DNA of 64,000 nt from Micrasema longulum (GCA_022494885.1 JAGVSM010000230.1:1-64000), one strand, 5' to 3'. Numbered from the stretch's first letter, positions 11,086-21,904 are shown. Numbers and translations: made by a program. Notes: a model not told the origin generated them from the sequence alone.

Positions 11086-12264
11086 ATTAATAAGGGTCTA
11101 CAAAATACCTTGGAGTAAAAAAATATTTTTTGTACTTATATAACATATAATTTTTTAATATCATTGTATAAATTTTGCAATGTATTTGAAATGTACACGG
11201 CTGAAACAGGCTCATTGCGTCTTTTTGATTTTCGAGATATTCGTGCCATTTTTTTCTCCTAAAGTTCAATAAAATTAGGTAGGAAGGAGTTACTGAGATA
11301 TTTGCGAAAAACTTTGAAAAAAGAATTGCGAGATTTGTAATTATGCTTCACCAACTCAATGGAAAATGCTAAGTTTGCGGTGTCAAATGGGCAATTATCA
11401 GGTTTTTTTATTATTAGCTAATAAATTAATCTAAAAAATCATAATCATCTTATTAAAATCTGTTAAGAAATAAGGGAGATATAAAGGATTAAATTCTAGT
11501 AATTTGAATGGTGCCAAAAACAAACAATTCGTGACGTCATCAAGTATGACGTCTTCGGATGTTTTGTGACGTCATCGGATTTTTTTTTCATCCATGTCTA
11601 TGGATTTTATAGAGTATTGTAGATAGCTTCCTTTTTCTATGTGTCATTTGTTTACATTTACGGCGTCCTGTCACTTATCAAACGCTACAAGTTGTGATTT
11701 ATAATTTTCATGTTAAATTGATAATTAAATTTATCATTATCATAATAAATTAATATTTAGAAGAGGTTGAAAACCATAAAATAACAAAAGAAATTCGGTA
11801 TGTAAGATGTAATCCGTTTTCACTTTCATCTGTCAGTGCCTGGAACTTGAGTATGGACTGGGTATGGGGGGGGCTTAAGATAATATGCAAAGACTACTCT
11901 CCTTATATTTCTATCTGTGGCCTGTGACATTACCAACATTAAAATGATTGCATTACTCGTGAACTTCTGTGACAAAATTTATTACCAACTTACGAAACGA
12001 TCGTTTTCGAGAGACCTTATTTGCCAAACGAAAATAATGAATGAAAATATTCCTTATAAGGGTTTATATAAACACTAGGAGAATCTTTAAAAAATCATTT
12101 ATTTGAAGAGTAGGTTAAATCCGATATTCCTCCCGAGTGATAATACCCTATTGTATAGTTGAAATCTGATTTTGCAAGATTTAGAGACGGTTTTGAATTA
12201 CGCTATTATTTAGGTAGGTAGGTAAATAACTTCTAATGCCCTCGTATGTTTTTTTCATTTTTAG
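11086..12264. other. Intron remainder, no gene; cluster of TGACGTCA palindromes
   Basis: AT-rich intronic DNA without an open frame I trust. Two perfect CRE-type palindromes (TGACGTCA at 11532-11539 and 11567-11574) and one near match (TGACGTCT at 11547-11554) sit within 45 bp. Two more occur at 45381 and 45651 in a similarly unexplained intron stretch, so this may be part of a repeat rather than a promoter. Confidence 0.4.
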
Positions 12265-12389
12265 GCATAGCCAAGAAAGCGCCAACGTCTTCAGGGCAAC
12301 GGACACAAACAAAAACTCAAAATGTAATATTGTCCAGTGCGGAAGTTGCTCAGCAAGATCCTCTCTCTGCGTTTCGAGACTTAAACTAA
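12265..12389 (+). CDS. WASHC2: WASHC2 (FAM21), terminal exon
   Basis: The acceptor CATTTTTAG precedes GC, which completes the Ser codon left in phase 1 by exon 7335-10548. Forty residues follow (IAKKAPTSSGQRTQ ... SAEVAQQDPLSAFRDLN) and then TAA. The short, non-acidic C-terminal tail after the last LFDDDDEGDIF motif suits FAM21. An AATAAA lies 186 bp after the stop. Confidence 0.87.
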
Positions 12390-12574
12390 CGTTCTTCTGC
12401 GTCTTCGTCCTCGGTGCTGAGCGTCGTCGGTCTCCGGGGACGTCAGGCACTGGGCGATTAATACGCCACTATTCCAAAATTGCAATTTTTTCCAAATATT
12501 GTAAACGGCTGAATTAAAATGGCGATGCCATTTTATTTGACTATTTTTCTAAGTGCTCTTGTTATCTTTATTGT

Positions 12575-12580
12575 AATAAA
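12575..12580 (+). terminator. Likely polyadenylation signal of WASHC2
   Basis: AATAAA within 'TTGTAATAAATAACTAC', in the right place for a short 3' UTR. The next sequence downstream is a LINE fragment. Confidence 0.55.
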
Positions 12581-12619
12581 TAACTACTTGTAAAAAATTG
12601 TATTGGATTTATTTTATAG

Positions 12620-13152
12620 TTACATAATATGCTACTAAAAATATACAAAACCTATATCAGACCTACTTTCGAGTACGGGTTTTAGATATGGAATCCCTAT
12701 TTTGTTAAGGATGTCAACTTGTTGTTGGAAAGAGTCCAAAGACGAGCTATAAAATTTTCACCGATCCTAAAACGGCTTCCATATGTGGAGAGACTGGAAA
12801 CTCTCGGTCTCACAACTCTGCAGGAACGGCGAGAAAGGGGTGACCCGATAGAGACATACGAGATACTCAACAGTCACCATAGCTGCTTAAATTTGGATTC
12901 CAGGTTCAAGCTTAAACAAGATGCTCGTCTTCGAGGCCACAGTCTCAGGCTGGAGACAACGAGATTTAACCTAAATCCACGGAAGCGTTTCCTGAGCAAT
13001 AGGGTTACTGATGGTTGGAATAAGCTGCCACAAGAGCTGATCTCAATGTGTAGTCTCAATGGATTAAAAAATGGACTCGATTTGCTTGGGAAAGGTTATA
13101 GTGCGCTAACAGCTAACTTTCGTTTAAATAGATTTAAGTATTTATAATTACA
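12620..13152 (+). mobile_element. LINE (Jockey/CR1 group) C-terminal fragment
   Basis: The translation runs YKTYIRPTFEYG...IWNPYFVKDVN, LLERVQRRAIKF, LPYVERLETLGLTTLQERR and SNRVTDGWNKLPQELIS. This is the thumb/C-terminal part of a non-LTR reverse transcriptase ('RP.LEY....W.P....DI..LE.VQRRATK...L...YEERL..LGL..L..RR'). A diverged sister copy is at 25250-25690. Confidence 0.85.
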
Positions 13153-13410
13153 ACAACTGAACTGGGCGTGTGTACATGTGATTTTTATACTCTCACCGCG
13201 ATCGCAAAGAAGATATTTTGCACTCAATTAAATCCACTGTGTTGTATAATTCGTCAAGTGCCCCTCCTTCCTGACAACAAGATAGGATCTGATCCTGACT
13301 GCTGCGACAGAAGTTCCATACAATAAAGGTGCCAGAACCCAAAATAAGGTAGGAATTGCAGTCATTGTATTTAGGGTTCTGTGGCAAAGTAAATAAAGGA
13401 TTAACACATC
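13153..13410. repeat. Unclassified repeat shared with 1127-1360
   Basis: Same orientation and block order as 1127-1360, here following a LINE C-terminus. One minus-strand reading frame is open in both copies, but I see no recognisable domain. Confidence 0.4.
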
Positions 13411-13566
13411 CCGCGAACCAGTAATTCGAACGTTCATCTGCTAACTGGCAAGTGGCGTGATCGAACGTATTTCTTCAATTATAAGACGCACTCTTATTTT
13501 TAGACAAAATAAACTTTATTATGAAGAGACAAAGTCATACAATCATAATTAAAAGGAAGTTCAGTG

Positions 13567-13693
13567 CTATGGGACAAAACAGTGGCTAATGTTGTGGACT
13601 CACGGATCAAAGTTCCGAGGTTCGAACCCCACTCGACCACAGCTTGATTTCCATTTTCTAGTAGTGAGTTATATACAACTCGTTGAAAATGGA
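13567..13693 (+). repeat. tRNA-derived SINE, family 1
   Basis: Head GTGGACTCACGGATCAAAG, B box GGTTCGAACCCC, then the family body 'CCATTTTCTAGTAGTGAGTT' up to GTTGAAAATGG. It abuts another SINE head at 13707. Confidence 0.7.
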
Positions 13694-13706
13694 AAATAAC
13701 TTGTTA

Positions 13707-13965
13707 GCCTCGTGGTGTAATGGTCAGCGCATTAGCCTATTATGCAAGAAGTCTCAGATTCGATTCCCGGCATGGTCAAAATGAAATATTTATTTAAAAA
13801 GGTGTTTTTACAGTAGAATACTTCATAGTCCCTGGACTGGTACCTGAAGTATAAGACTGATCATTTTACCTTCATGTAACAAAATGATCAAGGTACGCTG
13901 CGATGGTGTACCAATGCAGTGCCCTGTGCACCATTAAGTGCGGAAAGGGAGTGATTGAAGGTTTA
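13707..13965 (+). repeat. tRNA-derived SINE, family 2
   Basis: Head GCCTCGTGGTGTAATGGTCA (A box) and GATTCGATTCCC (B box), then a body with CTGGACTGGTACCTGAAG, TTCATGTAACAAAATGATCA and ACCAATGCAGTGCCCTGTGC. Related copies are at 15240-15570, 29430-29620, 44288-44378 and 54845-54925. The 5' head does not close as a full tRNA cloverleaf, so it is not a tRNA gene. Confidence 0.75.
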
Positions 13966-14108
13966 AAAATGCCTAATTTTGGGCATTTTCAAGTGGCTTT
14001 TAACTTATTTAAATAAGTTTTGGCCGAAAATAGAACAGAAGCCGAAACTTAGCTTCGGTTTGAGCTGAAAATCTTGTTTCAGTCGGTCACTATAGTCCTT
14101 AAAATATA

Positions 14109-15035
14109 GCTTGATTAAAGTGACAGCTGCCAAACTAATGTGACTAGTGATGGAAAACTACTGATCACTGATCATATACCGATCAAATCGATCTTATCAG
14201 TTTTTTCATGCAAACATGAAACTCTGTTTCCGAAAATTGATATAAAAACGCATAAACAAGCCTATTATAGTGTGTTTAAGACAATTATTCACCAAAAAAT
14301 AAGACATTTATACTTTTTTCATGAACAACATGAAATTAATTATTTTTTTATTCAATCAATTTACATTGATCAGTTTGTCCCATCTCTTAACATTTTTGCA
14401 AAATGATGTAACCTTTTAAGAATGTCGTTAATAATTAGATTTATTTTAGTTTTAAAGCTGATTTTAAACTTAAATTTGTTTCAACAGAGAGGGAAAACAT
14501 TATTGAGAAGGAAATATGGACGTCTAGGCATTTACAAGGCTTATGACCTGTTATTGGCTGGTTTAAGTGGCCACTTTACACACTGTGTAACATTCACCGT
14601 TCTGCCCATGTTTCAACATCCACATTTACTCAGCTCTTCCATCTGTTGACTTTTGTGAAGTAAAGGAGCTGAAACCTTTATTTTGTGGGTGAGATTCATC
14701 TGGCTGAATTCAACTAAAATAAGATATTTTATACTTTTTTTCATGAACAACATCAAATAAATTATTTTTTTATTCAATCAATTTACATTGATCAATTTGT
14801 CCCATCTCTAACATTTTTCAAAAACCTTGTAAGAACATCATTAATAATATGGTTTATTTTAGTCTTAAAGCAGATTTTATATAATTATTTTGATTTATAT
14901 GTCAAGCATTGTATTAAAAAAATAAATTATCATGCCAGAATCGAATGATTTTTCGTGTTTCAATATAAATCACTCGTTAGAAGTTACTACAAAGTTATGT
15001 CGTCACTTTTGCTGACAACTGTCATTCTAATCAAG
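14109..15035. mobile_element. TIR element family C (non-autonomous), copy 1, with nested foldback fragment
   Basis: The left end GCTTGATTAAAGTGACAGCT follows TA. The right end ...TGACAACTGTCATTCTAATCAAG precedes TA. The outer ~20 bp form imperfect inverted repeats, consistent with a Tc1/mariner-type MITE. Internal landmarks are 'TTTTTTCATGCAAACATGAA' and 'ATTACTACAAAGTTATG...CG'. A foldback-family piece (14468-14707) is inserted, after which part of the C sequence is repeated. Other copies are at 27235-27768 and 39388-40174. Confidence 0.65.
14468..14707 (+). mobile_element. Foldback-family fragment (subfamily A) nested in family C
   Basis: Runs from TTAAATTTGTTTCAACAGAG through CTTATGACCTGTTATTGGCT and CTTTACACACTGTGTAACA to GGTGAGATTCATCTGGCTGA. 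Confidence 0.75.
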
Positions 15036-15168
15036 TAATATTTTAAGAACTAAAATCGTAGGTGTCTATTTGTCTCACTAAAATTGGACTTGTTCTGACT
15101 CGATAGAAAATCAGTATTGAATTAGGCGAACAGTAATAACACACTATGAGCAGTATTGATAATTATTT

Positions 15169-15228
15169 TTATTTATATTTTGCATATTTCACAAGAAGTT
15201 CTTTCGCATCTCTTTCAGCTACTTGGTC
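15169..15228 (-). CDS. RMDN: RMDN-family cassette 2, terminal exon (9')
   Basis: After a TTTTTTTACAG acceptor the exon reads DQVAERDAKELLVKYAKYK and stops. It matches the last exon of the main RMDN gene (34144-34212: DHVAEREAQELLLKYASYK...) residue for residue at most positions. The phase-0 junction joins ...KNSD to DQ. An AATAAA overlaps the stop codon region, and a family-C element begins 134 bp beyond the stop. It lies tail-to-tail with WASHC2. Confidence 0.85.
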   Translation of the reverse strand, partial: DQVAERDAKELLVKYAKYK

Positions 15229-15239
15229 CTGTAAAAAAA

Positions 15240-15570
15240 TTAAATAAATAATTTTAAGTAATATTTTTGTCTGAATTCATCGTCAATCCCCTTCCCACAC
15301 CCAGTGATGCATAGGGCACTGCGTTTGTAAATCAAATGCAGCGTATTTTGATCATCTGTTACATGAAATAAGGTGATCAGTCCTACGCTTACCTGAGCGT
15401 AGGACTGATCACCTGCTGACTGGGCACCTGCCAGTCCAGGAACAATGAAATGCAGTTTAAACAATCTATTATATCAATATTTCTTGTCTACCCTGCCAGG
15501 AATCGAACTCAGGACTTCAAGAATGGTAGGCGAACGCGCTAACCACTACACAACGAGGTGAGCTTATCTC
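15240..15570 (-). repeat. tRNA-derived SINE, family 2
   Basis: On the minus strand from about 15566: CCTCGTTGTGTAGTGGTTAG, B box GAGTTCGATTCCTGG, then the family body with CCTGGACTGGCAGGTGCCC, TTCATGTAACAGATGATCA and CGCAGTGCCCTATGCATCAC. It lies 11 bp upstream of the RMDN terminal exon 9'. Confidence 0.8.
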
Positions 15571-15829
15571 CATTAATTTTCTTTTTTAGGATTTTTACCT
15601 TAAAGTAGCTATTTTGTCAGAACGCTTGTCCAGAGTTCTGGTTTCTTTTCAGACTCAGAACTGTTTTCTTCATCTGTCTGGACACAGAATAATCGTATTT
15701 TATTTTTTATTTAAAGTGTATTGACAGTTTGAATTCTAGCTTATTACCTTCTTGTTGTTCCAAGAAAATTGTGAAGGATTTTATGACAGGAAAACTTCTT
15801 TGTCAATGATAAAAACATGAATAAAAATT

Positions 15830-16430
15830 TCATCATCATTCCATGTTCGCTCCCTAGTTGGAACTCATGGTGTCCACAAAGAGCCTGTACATCCTCCCAA
15901 GCCAAGTTTGCATTCCGTGCCATGAACTGCCGACGAACGGTCAGCAACGGACGTCGAGAACTTGATGCCTCATAAAGTAGGCAAGCGTGATTAAGGCTAT
16001 CAGGAGGCATCGGCAGTATATGGCCCAGCCAACCGTACAGCCTTTACTTGATGACAGTTGTCACCGGACTGCATCCGTTTTCTTATTTCTTTATTCATTA
16101 CAATGTCAAACCTCCGCACGCCCGAGATTCTTCTGAAACATCTATTTTCAAACCTCGGTATTTTGCTGATCTGGGCACTAGTGAGGTGCCACGAGAGGTG
16201 AACAGGCGTTATATAAGAGGCATATGGTTTTCACTGACTAAAATCTTTTCAGACAGCCTTCATACTGTCGAATGCGGAGCCTTCTATTCCTAGTCACACT
16301 CCTAGCTATTTTTAAATGCTGCCATTTTCTGTAACATATACTCCCAGGTATTCGAAACTCTCGGCCCTTTCGATGACTTTGTTTGACAGAGTCAAGGGGT
16401 TTTGGGCACCAAGGCACCATATGTTACACA
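15830..16430 (-). mobile_element. RTE-like LINE fragment, degenerate
   Basis: Minus-strand translation contains SFEYLGVYVTENGSI, RFENRCFRRISGVRRFDIV and RLAGPYTADA. These match RTE-type RT C-terminal landmarks ('F.YLGS.....G', 'R.L.RI.G....D...N.E', 'RL.W.GHV'). Several stops and frameshifts are present. Confidence 0.65.
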
Positions 16431-17233
16431 GTTAACTTTATTATGCATCGTAGTTTCTACCAATTTTATCATACCGACTCTGTTTAGGTCAAAGGTAACA
16501 AACCACAATTCTGGAAAAATCGGTTTCCACTATTTCATATGTGTTTTAAACCAATCGCGTAGGCCGTATATACAATCTAGCGAAAGGATTTGATCTGCAA
16601 ACGTCTATTGACTTAAATTCTTTTGCCAGAATATGTAGGTATTTTAAATAACTTTTTCCAGAATTGTGGGTGCCTTTGACCTGAACAAGCTCGTTATAAT
16701 AATGTTCATATTGTTATAACATCATTAAAAACTTGTTAAAATATTTTTTCAGGGCAGCACTGATGTCCTCACACACACGTCTACCTGTTGATGCATTGCC
16801 CCCTTTTCAGCTTTCAGAGACGACAGCCAGAGGCGCGATGCAGAACTCTGAAGATCGGTGATACTTCATAAAGAACTCACACGAGAGGTAGTATCTTACA
16901 TGATCAAGTTAGTGCAAATAATAATCCAAAGTAGGACTCAAAATTCCGAACACTCTTCTAGTGGAATAAAAGGCCAGTCGATAACTGTCAACAGGTCGGC
17001 TTCTTCTAAAGAGTTTTAAGTGGTTTCCTCGTAACAAGAGCAAATGCTAGAGAAGTTCATGACTGGCCCACTATAGAATATCCCTCCTCAACACTTATAA
17101 AATAGAAGCTTATTAAAAGCAGAAAAATCATAATAAGCAAGTGCAAATGCAACTCCATACAAAAATATTTGAAAAATGTCCTCACTCATAAAATTCAAAT
17201 TGTTTGAAAATCAATGTAAAATAATTCTCTTAC
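16431..17233. other. Intron remainder, nothing recognised
   Basis: AT-rich intron of the RMDN cassette. A short stretch around 16760-17060 is more complex, but I see no protein match, TIR or tRNA-like box. Confidence 0.3.
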
Positions 17234-17333
17234 ATCTGAGTTTTTGTTTGGCTGTTCAAAGGCAATTTTACTAAGCCAGTTTACTGCTTCCTTATATTCT
17301 CCCTTTCCGATGTAACACTTTGCTATCAGTAAT
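17234..17333 (-). CDS. RMDN: RMDN-family cassette 2, exon 8'
   Basis: Acceptor TTTTTATAG, donor GAT|GTAAGA; phase 2 in, phase 0 out. Thirty-three residues, LLIAKCYIGKGEYKEAVNWL..., form a TPR-like helix pair (A..Y...G.Y.EA..WL). It pairs with exon 8 of the main gene (36636-36732), which reads LLLAKCHIGKGDYSTGVEWL. Confidence 0.88.
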
Positions 17334-17556
17334 CTATAAAAAAAAATAAGCAGAATTAATAACTGGAAATATAGAAATAAAATTTTCAGGTTAAATAATT
17401 TAACCGCGTTGATTTTGTGTGATATCACCCAATTAAATTTGATGTGCCGACCGACTTAGATGTTTTATTCACGTGTAAAATAGCTGATTGCGATAATTTC
17501 TGCATTTTTCACTTCAAAACAGCAAACAGTGGACTCCCGTGTTTTATCCTCTAAGG

Positions 17557-19317
17557 CCGTATTTCTTAACCTGTGGTCCGCGGACCCCTGGGGGTACACG
17601 AATTTATTTATGGGGGTCCGCAGTCTCATCTCTGGACCATTTAACAAAAATAAATAAATGCCACCAAAAGTTCCACTAAATCTTTTCAAAATTCATTTGT
17701 AACTAGAACCTGCAATATGTGTAATCAGAAATTAAATTGTATTGATATTAATAACATACCTTTAACTTCTTTAAAAGTGAAATTTCCAAAAATAATTTAA
17801 GTTATGATGTCGCGCCTTGAATCCGCAGCCTATATTATGCAGGTTATGTGCAGTTCTGTATGTAGGCACATTATAAATGTACACTGTATGGTCAACTATA
17901 GTTGTATTATATATTATAATGTGCAACTGTGTGACCAATATTCAAAAGTAGATATATTTTTAATAATATGTATTACATTTACATTTTTAGTAATATTATA
18001 AGTTTTGTATGATCGGTTATTTTATGTTGAGTATTATTTTGATGTGACAACATTTACAATAACAATATTATGTGGAAGCCTCTAATTGGACTTTATGATA
18101 TGCATTTATAATATAATTGTATCTTATAAATTTATAAATGTCTGTTGGTTTTCCAATGAAATAAAATAAAGTAAATAAAAATAAATAAATAAAATGTCTC
18201 GTAATCGCTGCGCTTACTTAACATGGCGAACGCGCGACAGCGAACAGCGTGCGAGACTGACTGAAGTGAAGTGAGTCAATTACAGTTGCCACCTTGTCAT
18301 TTTGAAATGGCTCTTTAACACTTTTTCTTCAAATCCGCCAAGAATTCCGTCATCTTAAAAATCTCGGTAAATACGAAATTTTCCCGCTTTAAGAGCACTC
18401 CAATCCGCCAGATATGACGGGGAATCCGTCAAGATGGCATCGCTGGTTAATTAGAGGAATAAGTGCGTGCGGGCCGTGACTCTTTTTACGGGCCTGCCAC
18501 ACACTCGACGAGTGGCATGGGAAGTAGCGAGGAAAGGAGGCAGAGACGTAGTGTGGCAAAATTACTCGTCATGCCGCACGTCGTACTCCTCGTTGTGCCC
18601 ACTGCTCCCTATTTTGTCCGTTTTTGAGCGCGAGTCAAAGGACCGGCGCGATCGCAGTACGCATCGAGCGCTCACACGAAACGCACGCGTCATTTTCGAA
18701 TGATGTATATTTCTTTGTATGACATTTTTTTTTTCCAATATACATAAGAGGTAAACAAAGTATTAAAAAAAATTGAGGATAATTACATAGCAATGAAATA
18801 CATATTAACAGTAAAAATAGTAAACAAAAATCCCACAAAGGCATGGCCTGTTCGTGGGTATACAAGAAATGATTATGAATTTTCACTCCCATAATAATAA
18901 ATAGACGGGTATAATATTTTTTATTATTAAGAATGAGAAAAGAAAATATTCTGTAAAAGATTATAAGGTACTTTTTTATTTTATAGTAATTAAAAAAGGA
19001 AATAAAAAACAATAAAACATTCAATTATTCCATATTAATATACATTGATATAATTAGGTGTACTAAAAATGTATAGCGCGCACGCTGCCACAGTTTCATC
19101 GTCCATTGTATAGCGAAGATGACAAGTGCGATTAATTGCGCGAGTAGAGCAGTGTGTGGGCGGAGAGGGCAGCATCGGGCGAGAGGGCGGCAGCGCGAGT
19201 AGCATGAGCATGAGCAGCGCAAGGAGCATAGTGTGGCGGGGCTATTACTAAGGAGGTCCTTGAAAATTGCGCTTGATTTCCTAGGGGCCCGTGGCTGATA
19301 AAGGTTAGAAAACGCTG
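17557..19317 (+). mobile_element. hAT-type transposon, non-autonomous, with nested LINE 3' end
   Basis: The left end CCGTATTTCTTAACCTGTGG is mirrored by GGTTAGAAAACGCTG at the right. 8-bp flanks CTCTAAGG (17549-17556) and CTCTAAAG (19318-19325) differ by one base, the expected hAT target duplication. I find no transposase. A LINE 3' fragment (18720-19025) is nested, and GC-rich stretches (18460-18700, 19080-19240) are otherwise unexplained. The right end lies 22 bp from the donor side of RMDN exon 7'. Confidence 0.65.
18720..19025 (-). mobile_element. LINE 3' UTR fragment, same family as 34880-35510
   Basis: 'AAAGGCATGGCCTGTTCGTG' and the A/T-rich blocks around it are shared in order with 34880-35090. 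It is truncated to the 3' untranslated part and nested in a hAT element. Confidence 0.65.
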
Positions 19318-19347
19318 CTCTAAAGTACAGTGTGTCATTGTTTTTAC

Positions 19348-19478
19348 CTATTTTCTTTCCAGTCATAATCCGAGAGTTCTTCTGCTTTCTGAAAATCCTT
19401 GAGCGCTTCGTCATAATTTGGTGGCTTCCCAAATAGTACTGTCCCTGCTTTCCTCTCTATCCACGATAAGTTTAAAAA
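19348..19478 (-). CDS. RMDN: RMDN-family cassette 2, exon 7'
   Basis: Acceptor CATTGCAG, donor AATAG|GTAAAA; phase 0 in, phase 2 out. Encodes FLNLSWIERKAGTVLFGKPP, then NYDEALKDFQKAEELSDYDW and KEN. Its partner (39197-39333) reads LSNLSWLERKLAATLF..., and about 56 per cent of residues agree by eye. W-LERK and YDEAL..F.KAEEL are RMDN-family landmarks. Confidence 0.9.
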
Positions 19479-19559
19479 CTGCAATGGTAAAGCAAGCGGC
19501 ATTTTACAATTAGCAATTAGCGTTTTTGTTTTATTTTAAAGGAATAGCCCATCTATTTT

Positions 19560-19740
19560 AGAGGCTTGTCAGCAGATGGGAAAGAGATAATATGAAAAAT
19601 ACACCACAACACCCAGACCAATTAAAAAAAAATCTTTCTTGGATCTTTTTATTGCAACTGGTGGGAATCGAACCCGCCAGTTACAAGGATTGTATTATAT
19701 AGTTTATCGAATGATGTTTGTTGAATCAGTACTATTTGTC
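19560..19740 (-). repeat. tRNA-derived SINE, family 3
   Basis: Minus strand: GTAACTGGCGGGTTCGATTC (B box), CCACCAGTTGC, then TTAATTGGTCTGGGTGTTGT and a TATTTTTCATATTA tail. Confidence 0.55.
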
Positions 19741-19974
19741 CCTTTAAAGTAATAAAACGCTACTGGCTAATAGAGTCGTCCACGAAGTTAGCTACAGTTA
19801 ACAGCAATACAACGGGCCGCAATTACTCACATCAAGAATCACAAACCGTCCATACACGTTTGTTGTTAAACTTTAAATTTGAAACACCTTTGTTCTATGC
19901 GATAGAGCTAAAGGGCTTCTCTTTAAACAGGAGCGCATTATTACTCGGAGATTTGTCCTAACTCAACACATGAC

Positions 19975-20545
19975 TTTAGTCCCATGGAATTAGTTGGACA
20001 TATGTCCACATAATTGATTGTACATTGCATGGATTTGTACTTTGAAACTCTAGATATTTCAATAATACTACCGCAATTTGCACATGGTATAATACATTAG
20101 TCCGCAGCATACTAGAATACTGTTCTATCATTTGGGACTCTTCTGAATCAAACCACATCCTTGAAATGGAGAAGGTTTAAAGCGATTTTTATGATACTTA
20201 TATCTCATCAAAATCACAATTATTCGTTCTTTTATCCATCATTACTTCTAGTCTGCCGGATTAAAACACCCCCAAATCTCGTTGTCAATTTTTTCATGGG
20301 AAACATTTCTATAATATTATTTCTGGAAGTATATAGCCACGCCTTTGTTTACTATTCTTTCTGTTAACACGTATTTCATTGCTATGAGTATTGTAAAAAA
20401 AATATATTTAAAAAAAAATTATTCAAATATACTGAAAGAGATCAGTTTGTATGTTCCCAATAATCATACTAGAGCAAGATCTCTTTTTTTTACTGATTTT
20501 TTTTTTGATAAAGTAAGTATAAAGTTATAAATGTTTTGTATAATA
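19975..20545 (+). mobile_element. LINE C-terminal fragment, degenerate
   Basis: Around 20105 the plus strand reads VRSILEYCSIIWDSSESNHI ('(V/I)RS.LEY.S.IW.P'), and the distal block reads ISLYVPNNHTRARSLFF. It is a Jockey-type RT C-terminus with stops. Confidence 0.6.
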
Positions 20546-20781
20546 TAACGTTTCTACCTCTCTAATAAAGTGAAAACTCGTGTTTAAAAAGGGAGTTTGT
20601 TTCTGCACTGTTTTACACACCCAGAAGCCACAGAAATTCACCCATTAATAGGTCAATTCTCTTGCTGAATACGGCTGAATACGGCTTAATGCGGATAATA
20701 TGGATGTATTTTTCTGTACATATCGGCAGTTTAGCAGCTATCTGCTTTCTATTCATTAACTTCTAACTTATATTTACAGTC

Positions 20782-20826
20782 TGCATTACGTGATGGGTTA
20801 AACAGCCCGTAATGTAATGCAGACTT
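20782..20826. other. Hairpin with perfect 12-bp arms
   Basis: AGTCTGCATTAC and GTAATGCAGACT are reverse complements separated by about 22 nt. It sits 46 bp outside RMDN exon 6'. No element is recognised. Confidence 0.6.
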
Positions 20827-20871
20827 CAATTTGTCACATTAATAAATAATATAAATAATTAAATAAATCAC

Positions 20872-20987
20872 TTGATATTTGAAGCGTCCATTAAGATGCT
20901 GTATTATATAGTCATTTTGACAAATTTCCATAGATTTCATTAAATGTTCTCTGAATATGATTCCATCTTGCAACCGTTCAACGATTC
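20872..20987 (-). CDS. RMDN: RMDN-family cassette 2, exon 6'
   Basis: Acceptor TTTTCGTAG, donor CAA|GTGATT; phase 1 in, phase 0 out. Reads (G)IVERLQDGIIFREHLMKSME, then ICQNDYIIQHLNGRFKYQ. The partner exon (40729-40844) has exactly the same length (116 nt) and pattern: MKDKILDGVVFREHVLEALR. The 'DG..F..H...A......HL.GR..Y/F' signature is typical of RMDN proteins. Confidence 0.9.
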
Positions 20988-21027
20988 CTACGAAAATAAA
21001 CAAAATAAATTAATTATCAACATATCG

Positions 21028-21409
21028 CACACTGTTGTACACCGAAATCGGCCACTTATTATCGAGCATTAATAAATTTAAAAAAAAAACCAACGTTTTT
21101 CAAATTTATTAATGCTCGTAACTTAAAGTATATTGACAGTAGCAGCTGACAGCGCCCTTGAGGTGATTTTCACAAAAATGGTGCTATATAAATTATCCAA
21201 ACATATATATTAGAATGTCCAGTATTTTTGTGGTAATTTGCTCATTTGACTGTTAAAACATGAGAATACTGTAGCATCATAATTATTGCAATGTTCTTTT
21301 CAATATTTTACTCAATAATACACTGAATTTTGTTGTATAACTCAAAAAAATCTTAGAGATACTTGAGTGTTCTCCTAAATTTAGCCAAATTTCGACTTAC
21401 AACAGTGTA
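21028..21409. mobile_element. Possible TIR element (MITE)
   Basis: ACACTGTTGTACACCGAAAT at the left is mirrored by ATTTCGACTTACAACAGTGT at the right. An internal perfect 17-bp hairpin stem lies at 21063-21079/21102-21118. No clean target duplication is seen. Confidence 0.45.
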
Positions 21410-21569
21410 CACAGAAGTGGGCGCGATACTTAAACACACAATACATTATCACTAAGCTTTTTCAAATTAAATTTCACAAAATAAGTGTCCTTTAAAGGGT
21501 CCACACGCCTCATATGCAATCGTAAGGTTAAATAGGTACTATAATTAGAAATAATATATTAATAATCAC

Positions 21570-21665
21570 CAATAAAGTCATATCTCATTCCCAACATGAT
21601 GGCATACCATTTGTGGGTATTGGCATTGGGACATAGTTCCACAGCTTCTTTGCAATACTCTATTC
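21570..21665 (-). CDS. RMDN: RMDN-family cassette 2, exon 5'
   Basis: Acceptor ATTTTCAG, donor ATTG|GTGATT; phase 1 at both ends. Reads (G)IEYCKEAVELCPNANTHKWY, then AIMLGMRYDFIG, a classic TPR-type repeat with HKW(Y/F)A. The partner exon 41594-41692 is one codon longer and uses a GC donor; this one uses GT. Confidence 0.9.
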
Positions 21666-21904
21666 CTGAAAATATAAAAAAATGACGTTTATTTAGGCAT
21701 AAAAACTTTTAATAGCCTCCCTAAAGAAAATGAACACCTTGCAAAAAACATCCTGATAGTTTACAAAGACTAATGATAAATATAAATGTAATATATAAAA
21801 CTTGTACCTACTATTAACTCGGTATAAGTACCTTTTCAAACACAAGAGCTTGTTTCTTTTTCGGAGAGGAACAGTATTTTTTAAAAAAAGAAATATACAA
21901 TAAC

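Noticed and set aside
11870..11900. G-run as a G-quadruplex
   Set aside because: Only one run of Gs (GGGGGGG) is present; four tracts are lacking.
12236..12517. 93-codon plus-strand frame across the last WASHC2 exon
   Set aside because: It runs in a different frame through the acceptor and the coding exon; the spliced frame ending ...SAFRDLN is clearly the real one.
18467..19432. Small frames in the 17.5-19.3 kb hAT element
   Set aside because: No transposase signature, and they overlap a LINE 3' UTR and GC-rich filler.
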